A DNA stretch of 64,000 nucleotides from Stereum hirsutum FP-91666 SS1 (taxonomy: Eukaryota > Basidiomycota > Agaricomycetes > Russulales > Stereaceae): NCBI RefSeq assembly GCF_000264905.1, contig NW_006763133.1, forward strand, positions 1,556,224 to 1,620,223. The letters are read 5' to 3'. A program made the translations under genes and the position numbers. The notes below the pieces were generated by a model. The model was not told the DNA's origin, searched no databases, and saw only the letters and a list, made by a program, of their open reading frames with translations. Below are positions 12,004-24,884 of the stretch, piece by piece (the stretch's first letter is position 1; each line of letters begins with the position of its first letter).

Positions 12004-14649
12004 TTATTCCTTGTTTCCTTTCCACAGATGCAACGCCTTCTTCGCTGCTCCCTTCAACTTCGTCTCCTCCTCTCCCGCTGTCGACACCTTCTCCAAAACT
12101 GGCCTCACCTCAGCCTTCATCTTCTCCAGCTCCGTCGCCCGCTCAGCCGAAACATTGCCCTCCCGGCCGACTTGTCCGAGTAAAGTACAGACGTTGACAC
12201 GAACTTCCTCGCGAATACGAGCATCGCTACTTCTGAGCATGCTGACAAGCATGTCGAGTGCGCGACCGGGAGATGAGATGGGTGAAGTGATGTCCGAAGG
12301 TTCTTCGGGCTGTAGAGGGTTGACTGGTTGGATCTCCTTTGGCAGAGGCGTGGTGATGGCATCGAGAACATAGTCGGCTATATCAATTCGAAGTCAACTA
12401 ATCATGCTCACGGAGACGGGGTGAACTAAGATGAAGCATACCACCACGACCATGTAGACTGAGAAGCGTCAACGCAACCATGCCCTCGTTGATGAGTATA
12501 GGATACTTCTTGCTCCTGCCAATGAGCTGAGCGAGCGCCAGGGCCACAGAGGGTGTAGTGATCGCATTCATGGAAGCTGTTCGTTTCTCGCTCGCGGGCG
12601 TCACCTGAGACCACAATGTACGGATGACGTTCACGAAGACTCGTGTGCCTTCACTCTTGACGGCGACGGTGTCTGATCGACGTAGCAGCGCCAGGATCTG
12701 GTTCAATCCGGTATCCTCCGACGATCCTCCACTGGATGGAAGTACCAAAGCGAAACAATTATCGGCTATGGTGCAGTTTAGTGAGCACATCTTCCAGTAA
12801 CAGAGAACATGAGATTTTACCATTGTTGGTGCATAGGTGTTTGACAGTCCCGATGGCAGACATTTGGATGGTCTCAACGATGTCGGAAGTATCCTTGAAT
12901 ATATTGGATTCGATGATTCGGGAGACGATTCCTGCTTCACCCAAGGGAGCTCTCGAAGCCGGTGCATACGCGAGATGCTTGAGTAGGGAGATCACGCCGT
13001 GCTTGACCTTCATGTCGGCGTCAGGCTCTAATAAGGCTGCAAGGAACGGCGACAGCGAAACGGGTGCGTCGACCAGGAAAGCCGAGTGGCGTTCTATGCG
13101 ATACGCGTGTGAGTTACTAGCGACAAGAACATAAAGAGGGTTGACAAACCAAAGCGAACCAAGTTCCCCAGACTGAGTGTGGCGCAAATGACAAGATCAT
13201 CCCGGTCCTGTTCTTTGAGATTCTTCTGCGACTTGATCCAATTCACCATCTGCGAGATGAAAACGCCTCCCGGCTTCTCCGGGTCTGATTCATCCCACAG
13301 TACATCCGTATTCTTCTCCTCGCCCGCGAGCTCGACCACAGACTTGACCATCGCAGCCTTATACAGGTCAAAAGCCTTTTGTTTCTTCGTCTGTTCCGCC
13401 TGAGATTCACTCGCCCACAACGGGTGATGGTCGCCTTGATCGATAAAACGCAAGATTTCTGCAAGACAACCGACGCCGCCATGCTCGTCCGGGAATGTCA
13501 TCCCGCGAGCTAGAGATAGCCGGATATCTTCAACATCGATGGTGAGCGATTCGAGAAGTGAGCAAGTCTCTTTCAGGATTTCTAGGTCGCAGTTAAGGAG
13601 CGCTCGTCGGAGCGCCGAGTCAGATGAGAAGAAAGAGGTAGGTGTTGGGTAAGGCCGGGTGAAGCCAAATAGTGGGACCACAAGGAGCGGCAGCTCGTCA
13701 GGACCGAAGAGATCGAGCGCTGATGGGCAAAAATTATCAGCAGGCTATACCATGTCAGGGACAGAATGACGACACAGACCATCGTCCTTGATTTCGGTAA
13801 TAGCTCGCCATGCCCACTCGGATAGAGTACTTCGGATGGTCCAAACCTCCGTGAGGGTATCGTTGGCTACCTCAAGAGCAGCATCGGGAATTATGTTTTC
13901 AGGTTTTGTCCGTATCCAAGCGCCCGGGGGGTATATGGCGGTAGAGAGGCGCAATATGGTAGTCGGTGCTTCCAATGTGATCAATTGTGACTTGACGGGA
14001 TCTTATCAACATCGTCAGAAAGGGTCTGAAAAGATGTGATGCTCGAACACACCATAGCCCATGCACGCATTGAGCAGAACACCGATAGAGGTCTTGATGA
14101 TGTTGAGATGGGGTACAGAAAGTGGGAAGATAGTGTCACGTCGAATTGGAGGAAGGAGTTCGGCGTAAGAATTGAGTATGGCAACGACTGCATCGATATA
14201 GCCCGAGTCCAAAAGATACCCTCTGTTCTCATCTGCCTGCGAGTCAGCTCATTGGGAGAAAATAGATTACAATGGACTATCCAACTCACCATGCTCCATA
14301 CAGAGATTGGCTCCTACTCTTAGACTCTCGAAAATGGCTGGAACCTGAGTAGGGCCTGGGGTGGAGGACCCATTTCCAGCCTGTCGAAGGATTGTCGAAA
14401 GTGTCTGTGGCAACTTCTTCCGACCGAGAGCGGTGTGGTAGTCTGTCATCAACCAGGTTAGCCAGGGTGGCGTATATGATATCTGCTCAGGCACGCACCC
14501 TCAGGCGAGCGCGTTCGTAGCCCATTCGCCAGAGCTTGTGAAGTGAGAGTAATCTCTTTCCAGACCTCGTCATCCCCAGGAGATATTTTTGATGCAAGGT
14601 CAGAAAGCTTAGAGGCCAATGCAAGACAGTCGGGTGCAGGTGAAGCCAT
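12004..14649 (-). CDS. SmgGDS/Rap1GDS1-like armadillo-repeat protein
   Basis: A long, multi-exon, all-helical protein starts MASPAPDCLALASKL at 14649 and ends LHLWKGNKE. Armadillo-like repeats recur along it, for example ESLRVGANLCMEHDENR, TSIGVLLNACMGYGPV, KHGVISLLKHLAYAPASR and NEGMVALTLLSLHGRG. The order and the phrases match fungal relatives of Rap1 GTPase-GDP dissociation stimulator 1. Family knowledge: these proteins hold unprenylated or prenylated small GTPases with polybasic tails and act as chaperone or exchange factor. I see no catalytic site, as expected. At least eight introns. Confidence 0.75.
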
Positions 14650-15016
14650 CGCGTTGTGCAACAGTGTTGTCTATACAGCGCAGAGTCCACAGTTATAGCC
14701 AGTGAAGGCAGAAGGCCAGGATTTGAGGTATATGGAATACACCAAGTACAAGGATGAGGGCAGAGGGACTGTCCTATTTGGTTCGAGTTGAGAAAGGGTC
14801 TGCATTTCATGATCAGATTCGGACCAGTACATATCACGAGGCCCGGCGCTCATCTTATCTTATCTCGCCCCATACTTCTTACCGCCGGCTGCATTGGCAG
14901 GTGGCTCCAACCATGTTGTCCATCTTCTTGTCTTGAACTCCACTTGAGAACCAGTCCGCTTCTTCCTCACATCCCCTCATATTCTCAACACCTTTAATTT
15001 ACCCTCAACTCTCACG
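14650..15016. promoter_or_regulatory. Divergent promoter between the armadillo and OTU genes
   Basis: A gene-free 367-bp gap lies between two divergent start codons, with pyrimidine-rich sequence just before the OTU start. The promoter role is inferred from layout. Confidence 0.4.
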
Positions 15017-16129
15017 ATGGCTGGAAGCAAGCGTGCCAAAGTCAAGAAACTCTTCTCCCCATCTCCATCGACCACCCCCGACGAGAGCGCCGTTCCGGAT
15101 GACGACTTGATGGATGATCTGTTCTCACAGCTCGACTCGAAAGACGAGACCGTACAACAAGAGTCAGCTAACGTACTTTCTGAAATGCAAGACAATCGCG
15201 ATGTCTCCGTGGGTTCTGTGCCCTCTGTGGACTCGGACAGCAGTAAGAAGCACAAATCCAGTAAAGAGCGCCACAAAGCAAGACAGGTAGGAGTCAGGGA
15301 TGATACACTTCTTTGAGATATGGTTATTGATGATATACCAATGCGTTTTAGGCCAAGAAGGCTGCAGAGCTTGCACAGGCTGCTCCAGCGTCAGACCCCG
15401 AAGCGGATGCTCGGTTGGAACGTGAGGCGAAGCAGGAAGAGAAGGACATCAAGAAAGTATGCGATGAACTCGGTTTAGAGATGTATGAGGTGAGTTTAGT
15501 TGGTATCTATACTGTTGGATCACGCTAATGTTGGGCTCATTGCGGTATAAGATCAATCCCGATGGTCACTGTCTCTACGCCGCCATCGCCGACCAACTCG
15601 CCTTGCTCAGCATCATACCACCCGCGGACGCCACATACGCCACCACTCGTCATGCCGCCGCAAAATACATCTTCAACCACCCAGACGACTTTCTGCCATT
15701 CCTCCCCTCTGTCACTGGCGAAGATGGCGTAGGTGCCGGTTTGGAGGGTATGATGGGTCCTCGGGAGTTTGAGTCGTACTGTGCCACAATCCGTGATACG
15801 GGAGTGTGGGGTGGCGAGCCAGAGATCCTTGCATTGAGCAGAGCCTATCAGGTTCCTATTCACGTCGTGCAGAGCGGCCCCCAGCCTATAGTGATGCATG
15901 AACCGGTTGGTGCATCTGACGAGTCTCATGTGAAGGATACGAAGGTCGTCCGGATAAGTTATCACCGGCGAATGTATGGGCTCGGAGAGGTACGTTGGAG
16001 CGCACCATTTCCGCAGTGAATAACGTCCACTTACCGCATTCTTCTTCCCTATAGCACTATAACTCTCTACGACCAAAAACTGGAATACATAGGATAACAA
16101 GTCCTATCAAGCAGCTCCTCTCTTCGTGA
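15017..16129 (+). CDS. OTU-domain deubiquitinase of the OTUD6/Otu2 type
   Basis: The N-terminal 120 residues are basic and acidic helices (MAGSKRAKVKKLFSP, then KKHKSSKERHKARQAKKAAEL). The OTU domain follows, with its catalytic Asp and Cys in INPDGHCLYAAI and the catalytic His in HYNSLRP. Each catalytic part sits at an exon border: the Cys motif opens the exon after a short intron near 15490-15550, and the His motif opens the last exon at 16055. Splicing at 15990-16054 is needed to keep the His; reading through would lose it. Family knowledge: OTUD6/Otu2 trims ubiquitin on ribosomes. Stop TGA at 16127-16129. Confidence 0.88.
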
Positions 16130-16280
16130 CTGTGATGTGTCGTATAGCATCATCTGGTTCAATCCTCCAAATGTATCAATATAGTCGAAATGTATCCATG
16201 CACGAACACACGATACTAGATATACAAATCCGCAATCGTCCGTCTGAATCCGTCCATCCACCTACTATGTTCACGTTCAT

Positions 16281-19014
16281 TCAGATCAGTGAAGGTTGAC
16301 CAGTGCCCGAGTTCATCGACATTGGTTGCGGAGCATCGGCCATGTATCCACCAAACGCACTGTCCAGTGATGCATACGGATCACTCAATGCCCCCACCTG
16401 AGCCGCTGCCGGCTTCGTCAACATATCATCATCTCCATCCGCATCATGATCATGGTCTCCGCTGTCGTCGTGGTCTAGGAGATCACCGCTGCCGTTGGCA
16501 TCGGCGTCTGCGGGCAATGGCGGTGGTGGTTTGCTGCCAGCAGCTGCGAGAGCTGATGGTGATGTTGGGGGACGTTGGTTGGGTTCTATTGGTCCTGGAC
16601 CTGAGACGACTAGAGGACCAAGGGCGGGAAGTTTTGGCCGTGCGAGGTGGACGAGGACTTGTCTTGAGTGCTCATTCAGGGCGGGACTATCTGTCAAAGC
16701 TTTGCCCGCTGCACCCCTGATGAAGGTCTACGAAAATATCAGTTGGTCAGCCCAAGGTATGCATTCGAGTGAAAATGACGCACTTCTGGGTTCTTGTGGT
16801 ATATACTTCCCAGCGTGCCCGTGTGTAGTAGGAGTTGGTCGAGTGCACCTCTGTCCATACGATCTGAGTCTGTCGTGATCGCAGGCTTCTCCGCTAAAAC
16901 GATCTCGCCTGCGACGGAAGGGTTAATCGCAAGCAACCGCCAGTACATGAAGCCTCGGTCACGAAGGTCGGGGTTGTCAACTTCCTCTGTGGCCCACTTT
17001 AAAACCTTGTGAACGAGGGCTTTCACGCTATCAGAAGTAGTCTTGTAAATGAAGAGTTTGACGACAGCGGTCATCAAGGCAAGTTGCACCTGTGGTAACC
17101 ATTTTTTTTTGTCAGCGCCAGTCGTAGATCGTTCGTAAAGGTCCACATACCTCCGTAGGCTCTTCCAAGAAATTATACGTGAGATCGTCCATCAAGTCGT
17201 CCGCGTTTTCTATCCTGTTGGCGAACTGGCCAATGATCCAAATCATAGCGGACTTTGCCTCCGGCTCGTCCAGAGCATCAAGATGCTCGCACAACGTAGG
17301 AATAACACCCTCGTACTTGCCGGGATAGCGACGGAATATGTCCTTGATGACTATAACGGCCTCCTGCACAACATACGAGACATTCGTGTCGATTAGGCCG
17401 AGCAGTGATTTGATGCAGGCATCTGCGGCGGGCTCGACTTTGATGGCGAGACGGCCAATGGACCGGACGGCCTTCCGCACGAAGTCGATGTCGACTTCAG
17501 AGGCGTATCTATACGCGGGTAAGTCTCTATACTGCAGTCGTATGGAAGGGATTAGACATACTCTTCGAGTTCAGCAAGCACTTCCTTCGCATTCTCTTCT
17601 CGTGCTAACCGATACATGATCTCCAACTTGGCCAGCTTGACGTAGATTGGGTCGTTATATTTGCAGAAGAACACCTTGACGTCGTTCTTCAGCACCGACG
17701 GTCGCCTCTGAATAATCAATAAAATATTCCGCAGGGCCACATATTGAACCTCAGGACCAGACGACAGCATTGTAACTGCGCCCATGAGATGGCACGGGTG
17801 AGGTCAACATCAAAAGCCATACACTTCATGTTTGGGGGTGACATACCCAGCGGAGGTCCCATCTTTTTGCAGATGTAATCAATCAACCGCCTGTCTTCCA
17901 TGTAGTTCATCAAGTACAGCAAGACCTTGATGGTGGTGAGTACGACGGCGGAGTTGGCATGTTGGAGCTGAACGATGATGCGTTCGGCCATCATTTGTGC
18001 GTCGCCGTGGTTGTCTGGCACGTAACGAAGCAGAGAGTCCAGGATGTAAATCTGACCCCATCTTTCGCTATGTGAGAATCACGACCAAACGCGGAATGAA
18101 ACGAGGAAGAGGAATATTGAACACTCACTCAGAGCTCTCGCTAAGTGCGGTGATTAGCTTATTCGCGATTGTGAGGTTCAGCTTGAAGATGACGCCGTCG
18201 GGGCGATCACCGATCTCACACAGAGCAGCAATTGCGTTCGCCACAACTGTCGCGTTACTGTCGACCATCAAATCCCTTAGCATCTCCACGAACCCACCCC
18301 TCTCAGCCTTCCTTGAATCAGCAGCGTAGAGTTTCGCAACGCAGATAGCGGCCGTCTTGCGCACATACGGGTCGCGGTCCTTGAGGTGGTGGCGGAGTTG
18401 GTCGGTGAGGTTCTCGATGACGATGGGTATAGGTATGTAGGACATGGTACGGATGGCGAGAGCTCTGATAAGGGGATTGCGGTCATTGCAGTCCTGGGTT
18501 GTATTAGTTGTCGCATGAGTGGACAGCGCGAAATGGACTGACTTGAAGGAAGCTTGGGATGACGATGTGTATTTGTTCGGCTTTCGCTCGACCATAGTAC
18601 ACCAGAAATAGATAAACCACTATATCATGATGTCAGGAGGTAGTCAAGCAGATATATAGAGAGAGGTAAGCTTACTCTTCTTGATCTCGAGTAGAGGTGT
18701 GCCGAGACATTGTACGACGTCAGTGAACAGAGCGGACACTGTAAGCAGGTGGTAAGCATGCAGCCTAGCGCGACGTTAGGCGACCAAGGTACCGACTGTC
18801 ATTGCCCATAGTGATGTTAGCCACAATCTTCTTTAGCACTGTTTTCCGTTTAGTGAACTTCTTGTCCTTCGTCTCTGCGGCTTGCAACTCCGCGCGGAAT
18901 TCCTGAGCAATAATGCATGGTGAGCGGCCAAACCAGGACCTGCAGAGGATTACATGGACGCACCTGAATCTTACCGCGCTGAAAGAACTTAGCATCCTGC
19001 CCTGGTGTCGTCAT
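16281..19014 (-). CDS. APL2: AP-1 complex beta-adaptin (beta subunit of clathrin adaptor)
   Basis: The exons give a trunk domain nearly identical in style to beta-1/beta-2 adaptins: [88 protein letters not shown] and [17 protein letters not shown]. After the trunk comes a proline- and acid-rich hinge of about 130 residues ending SGTGQPSLI. No C-terminal ear domain is present, common in fungal beta-1 adaptins. It works in trans-Golgi/endosome sorting with gamma, mu and sigma subunits. AP-1 is favoured over AP-2 by resemblance, not by a decisive residue. About 12 exons. Start ATG at 19014. Confidence 0.88.
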
Positions 19015-19131
19015 TTGGGTCGAATGAAATATAGCCAAGTCGAGCGCACAAGAGAGTGCAAGAAAGCAAGCCAAGGACAGTGTGGGTGACCGTCGCGTAA
19101 CGGCGCTTATTAGCTTGTGAAGTCCCCGGAA
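19015..19131. promoter_or_regulatory. Very short divergent promoter (AP-1 beta / Nepro-domain gene)
   Basis: Only 117 bp separate the two proposed start codons. If the downstream ATG at 19192 is used for the plus-strand gene, the gap is 177 bp. CGTCGCGTAACGGCGCTT lies in the middle. The function is inferred from layout. Confidence 0.45.
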
Positions 19132-20612
19132 ATGAACGGACCGTTTCGCCACTGGAGTCGAAATTGTTTCCTGGACGCGCTCATATCGAACATGTCTGGA
19201 GCAAAACCCTTTCGTCTTCCACCATGTACACCCACACCACGCTCAGATATTTTGCCTCCAACATGCAGTGCCATAGACATTTTTCTGAAGCGGGCAAAAT
19301 CTCATCTGCGCGACGCTCAGGCCATCTTTTCCTCACACCAAGCAGAAATGGCCCTCCTTGAACGCCTTTACTATAAAGGCAAAAACCAACATCGCATGTC
19401 TCTGTTTTGGCAGCGTGTCTGCGAAATGCGTCGGTATGGTCGTCGGTTACAAGATATGAACGTCACTGGGATGATGGAAAACAACCGCGCAATGTTTTAC
19501 GGATTGCAAGCACCTGTTAAGTGAGTGAGTAGTTCGACGTTCGACTGTAGTTTCTCTGTGCTCATGGACTCACGCAGCTCAAAGCAATTGAAGGGTGCTT
19601 GGACACACTGCCCTACCGCTTCTAGCCTCCACTATATATTGAGACGGCTCGAACTATCTTTTCAGCTCCTAGACAAGGTACGAATATCGACCCAATCTAG
19701 TCATCCACTCTCTGATGTTCCCCAGAGTCGTTCTCGTCTACAAGACATCTACCGGTTCGTCGATTTGCACAATATGACTTTACATTAAACTGACATCCTG
19801 GGCAGATTCTTCGTACTCGTGATGCAGGACGGCGCATTCCTCCACCTGACTCTGACTATGATCGCCATTGCCTGCCGTCTGGACCAACTTCTCCTCTCTG
19901 CTAGCTCGCTTATCCGAGACTGGCATGCAGCCTGCCACCAGCTGCTTCAGTCTCTAGATGTACGCTCTCTAAAATGGTTCTCGGGAAAGCAGACAGTTGA
20001 CTGATACATCTCCCTGACTTCAGTCGAAGAGAGCGGTTCAAGTCAAACCTCTGCGTCGTGGACACGAGAATTCAATACCTCCACAACTCCTGCCGACCTC
20101 GATCCCAGGTCCTAGCGAACCTGTCACGGTGGACGGGGACCTTGGGGACGAGGATATTGGCCAAGCGACATCAAGAAGTACTGAAGGAGCCAACATTACG
20201 ACTGAGTCGACGACCTCAGCGAACCAGATAATTGTGCAAGAGGAAGAGGAGGAGACACTGTCTTACTCCGAATTACAATCCTCATCATTGCCGTCGTTGT
20301 CTTCGACCGCGAACCAATCAACGGTTCCTAAACCAATACGTCAGTCAACAAAATTACCATCCTCATCCCAAATCTGACACTCATACCTTACTTGCATTAG
20401 CTCTTGTATCCCTACCAACCCCCGCGTTCTCAGCATCTTCCTCTTCATCTGGTATAGCGGTGAAGAAACGCAAACAGTCAGACCCTGCCTCCGAGAGCGT
20501 CACCACCAACGTCAAGGCCAAAACGCCGTCTGTAGGTTCGGAGGAGCCACAACCCAAGAAGGTCAAGAAGAAGAAGAAGAAGCGGGATGAAATCGACGAT
20601 ATCTTCGGTTGA
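19132..20612 (+). CDS. Nepro/Rmp1-like nucleolar protein
   Basis: A five-exon gene. The conserved core is ALLERLYYKGKNQHRMSLFW followed by VCEMRRYGRRLQ, which I associate with the Nepro N-terminal domain family that includes RNase MRP-related nucleolar proteins. The C-terminal half is acidic, Ser-rich and then strongly basic, ending KKKKKKRDEIDDIFG, a typical nuclear-localisation tail. The intron 20341-20400 joins PKPI to PLVSLPTPAF. The start is uncertain: ATG at 19132 is the first in the frame, while 19192 (MSGAKPF) has a better context. A role in rRNA processing is inferred from the family. Confidence 0.65.
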
Positions 20613-21785
20613 AACGTCTGCTTCTAGTATGATGGAGATTCATGTCGAGAGAAGGGTTGTAAAGTGAGTTGTGGCGTGCATGAAGTGGCGCCCCGTTTGC
20701 TTAGTCAGCAACGTTGTTGTTCAGACCTCGCCGTCGCATTCATTTACAATTGAGCTTCTGGTGGAGGACTCGAACGGCAAAAGAGGTCAGCGAGGTTTGA
20801 GGCCCGTCACACAGTAATTCCTTACAACCATAACGACCAGCAAGTTCGGCTTACCCTCAGACCACCAACAGCATCTCCATTGCCGAGGTGACCCTGTTGA
20901 AGAGCCTTTGTATCTGTAGACCCTTGTAGTTTCTGTCACTTCGGCATTCAATAAAGTAGGATAATATTCTCTTCCGGCAACCTTAATTCCTCATGACGCT
21001 CGAGATCTGTCGACGTTTTTGCTTAGCGAGATGCGTCGTCGACTGCGGAGATGAGTGCCAGATCTGCCGAATTCGAACATATGCGTTGACCGCACATATA
21101 AGGACTGTCCTGTGTGGTTGAACTTACTGCGCATTATGTCGGAAGCAGGTCGTGTTAAATATCGTAACCGCGACGGCTTTCAACCAGGTCTTCGAACCGA
21201 ACATAACTTGCCTTGTTTTGTGTGGCGCAACGCCACATCAGTCCTTCCTGATGCACTTCGTCTTTGGACAAGCTCGCAAACGGTGGGCCCTCTCACACTT
21301 ATGGTTTTTTGAAGACGGGGATTCACACAAAGAGCGCGGCGGTGAACCTGGTTCATTTGATACAGTAACTGCCAAACAATCGCAGGCTAGTAGTGAGCGA
21401 CAACATGAAGCATCGAAAAAAAAGGAAAAGCGAGATCACAACGAAAAACGAAAGCAATAACTAAAGAGTCCCAAAGGAGGAAGAAGAAAAACACGCGTTA
21501 AACGTAAGAAAGTGTCCAAGACGAACCGAACTAAAAAGAGGTGAACGGCTCCCCAGTCGAGGGGAGGTTCCGCGACGGCGCAAGATCTACAAGCGACAAC
21601 AATTGCCCAGCCTAGGTAATGTGATGGTCAAAAAGCACTAACGAAAAGGTAACAGCGTAATGATATATGGAAAGTGTCCGACCAAGCCGAGTCCATGTCT
21701 AAGCGTCCATCGATGGTAAGGTAAGGGGGGTATATCAACAGACCGAAAAAGTGAGGAAAAGACATGGAGTCCGTGATGAAGGCGT
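20613..21785. other. Intergenic region of 1.17 kb
   Basis: It holds the 3' flanks of two convergent genes. An AATAAA lies near 20950. Plus-strand frames at 21055-21312 and 21152-21460 (about 85-100 codons, the latter ending in a Lys/Glu-rich tail) have no recognisable domain and are not called. Confidence 0.4.
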
Positions 21786-23558
21786 TTACAACGCAAGAGC
21801 AGCCACGATGACGGCAGCAATACCAACCATAGCCGGCGAAGCGCTCATCACACCTGCACCGTTCGTTGACGCGCCCAAAGTACCTGCGGAACTCGAAGAC
21901 GAGGCTGCGGCTGCGGCTGAGCTGGTCGCAGATGTCGCCGACTGGGCAGCAGAGCTGCTGCTAGTTCCTGAAGCGGCGGCAGCAGCAACATCCTGAGGGA
22001 GCATCATCGCGTTCGTCGAAGCGGCCGAAAGGTCGACGGAGCCGTCAGACTGGAGCACGTCTGGGTTGGCGCCGAGGAAAGCACGGGTGTACAGGACGTT
22101 CTCAGCGAACGCAGACTGTGCCCAGGCGGGCATGTTGGACATGTCCATGTTGGCTCCCCAGTTAGCGGCGGCAACGGATCCGGCGGTCATCGAGTTGGTG
22201 TAGGTCATGGATGCAGAGATGGCGCTGTCGTTCGCGGCCATGGCGGGCATCATGCTGGCGACGGAAGAGGCGGCACCGGCAGCGTTGGGAGGGTTGATGA
22301 TACCGAACATACCCTTCTGGCAATGGCCAGGAGTGCCACAGTAGAAGAAGGTGGCGTTGGTGTCGTTGACAACCTGGGAGACTATACCATATCATTCAGC
22401 CTATAAGTCACTTCAATGCATAGAAGAAACGAGTACTAACAGACGAAGGACTGGTTCTGAGTGCCGGAAGCGAAGGGTGCGTTGCTCGTCTTGTTGCAAA
22501 CCTCGAGCTGAGAGCTCTTGGTCACGGTGTGGTTGTTGGCGCCCCAGACGAACTGTTGAAATACAGAGTAGGGTCAGAAAGGCGTTTACGAGACAAATAT
22601 TGGAAAAAGCTCGTACCTGGACGGTGTCACCGACGCTCGCGTTGACGGCGAAAGGCACGTAACGGAGAACACCCTGAGTAGGGGCGACAATAACCTGAAA
22701 TGGAACCATCCTGATTAGTCCAAATCGATTTCGGGGCGTTCTACCAACTCACGGTGATCGTAGAGCCAGTTCCGGAGCTGCCAGAGGTAGCGGTGGCAGT
22801 CGACGAAGCGAGAGTCATGCTAGAAGCGCCGCCGAAAGAAGCCATGCATTCTAGCGAAAAAAGCGTATCAGATTTCAACTGTCCGGGTGAAGTATTAAAC
22901 TTTGCTCTTACGTTGGACACAAGACGAGTAAGAAGAGCCACCCCAGTTCGAGCTACCTGAACCGTAACTAACGGAGGTAGTCATAGCGGCGGCAGTAGAG
23001 GTGGTCATGTACGCCATAGAGGTATCGTAGGCCATGGCACTTGACGTGGTGTAAGCCGCTGCAGCAGAGGACGTGGCGTAGCCCATGGCAGCAGAAGAGG
23101 TGGCGTAGGCCATAGCGGTCGATGTAGCCTCCGACATCATTGCCGCCGAAGTGGTGTCCATCATCACGGAGGAGGTCATCATCGCGGTGGCAGAGTCCAT
23201 CATCGAGGAGGCGGAAGCCATCATCGAGCTCGCGGACATCATCATGCTAGAAGATGCGGCGGCAGCATCGCAGCCCGACGAGCCGCAGCCTGAAGAGCCT
23301 GAGGAGCTCGAAGAGCCTGAGTAGCCCGAAGAGCCTGAGGAGCCGCAATCGCCGCTGGAACATCCACTGCTCGAACTCGAGGAGTAGTCGGTTCTCGCCA
23401 TACTATCCAAAACACAAGACAAATATTCGTGAGTATTCCGTGGGACCAGGAACAAGATCGTGAGAAACCTACAGTTTGCTGTCATCCATCATCGGAGCGG
23501 CAGAAACGACACCCGCATAGAGAGCAGCGACGCTGAGGACGGAAGTGAATTTGACCAT
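21786..23558 (-). CDS. Secreted, GPI-type cupredoxin with Met- and Cys-rich Ser repeats
   Basis: The protein starts with a clear signal peptide (MVKFTSVLSVAALYAGVVSA). A Ser/Gly/Cys-rich block follows (CSSGDCGSSG, then GCGSSGCD). Next is an approximately 90-residue Ser/Thr/Ala region with repeated paired methionines, such as SSSMMMSASSMMASASSMMD. A cupredoxin domain then shows all four type-1 copper ligands: His in NNHTV, and Cys, His and Met in YCGTPGHCQKGMF. The C-terminus is Ala/Ser-rich and ends in a hydrophobic GPI signal (MVGIAAVIVAALAL). At least six exons. It resembles fungal extracellular serine-rich plastocyanin-like proteins; the metal-rich N-terminal extension is the unusual part. 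The substrate or partner is unknown. Confidence 0.82.
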
Positions 23559-24884
23559 CGTAAAGGTAAGGAATGAAGTCGTTGAAAGAAAGGGAAGACC
23601 GTCGAGGTGTGGGGTGTCTTGAACAAGAGTGCGCGCGAATTCCTCTCAGAGGGAAATTGCTGAAGTTTCTCTGTCAAAGAGGGAGATCTGTCCACCGTGC
23701 AGCATGGTAAGCTGATAGCTCGAATAACAATGAATATTTAGAGCCATGGAGGAGGAGCACATACCTCACGTGAAAGAAAGTAGGCTTAGACGAGTCAACT
23801 CGACTAAGAAAAGAGGCAGAAAGAAGAAGAGGGGGGAAGAGAAAGACGAAGGGGGGTGAAGGAAAAGGGAAGACATGTGTGCGACGGGTGGGTATTTGTG
23901 TATCGGGAGGGGAACGAGAGAGCGGTAAAGGCCTCATCAAAGCATTTGATTCGTTGCCACCGCCTGCCAAGGATGCTGATAGCTATCTCGGGGGCGTGTT
24001 ACCCATAGGCACAGGCGTCTGATGATCCTCGAAGCTCTTTAGACAGAATCCCCGTGAGCCGTCGCCAGCGCAACCAATCGACCGCCCCTTTCCAGCGGTC
24101 TTCCCCACTCACCGTAGTCCATATTTAGAAACTGTGGTCAACGTCGACCCTTCGAGGCCGCGTCGTGCAAACAATTTGCTGGATCACTAATGTGTGCGTG
24201 CAATCAGCATGGGTGGGCAAGGGCCAATACAAGATCCAAAAGCGCTAAGCCGGTCTATTCGGCATCAGCGGCGATGGCATGTTACGCTGTCGCAACGGAC
24301 CCTCCAATCATTCTCCTTCTGCCCACCGTCCCCACGCTCGGACTCAGTGGAACGTCCATGGACGCCAAGCTCATTTTTCCAGGTTCGCTTCTCGAACCAA
24401 TCACTCGCCGTCTATCTTTAGATCTCCTCTAAAATTACCGCGTTATGACTTACCTCTGTCTTCCAATCGCTTCGCGAAAGCCTCCTAGAGCACCCGTTCA
24501 ACGTTCAACCTCTCGCGTTTCGTGAAGAATCAATCCATCACCTGCACCCCGCAACACAGCGGCGGGACAGCCGCGTCACCCTCGATATACGCTCCACTGT
24601 CGCTTCATGTCCATAAATAAGTGCTAACCCCATATCATGGAAGCCCACCGTCAGGATCGTTGGGTGTTGTGAAAGTTCATCATGTCTTGAGGCCGATCTT
24701 GGCTTGTTTCTGCCGAACGGAATATAGCCTGTCGCGCCCACAGCAGCCCGAAACACCATCCCTTCCCAACGTCATCATCAATACATCCTCATAAAAAACC
24801 TCATAATGATACATCTCGAGGATTTAGAGATATAGAGACGCCCAAAAGAAAAACAAACCAATAACATGCATACAACAATATGCC
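23559..24884. other. Intergenic region of 1.33 kb
   Basis: It contains the cupredoxin promoter (purine-rich runs at 23815-23880) and the 3' flank of the Mso1-like gene. Only short unrelated frames are present, and no repeat was recognised. Confidence 0.4.
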
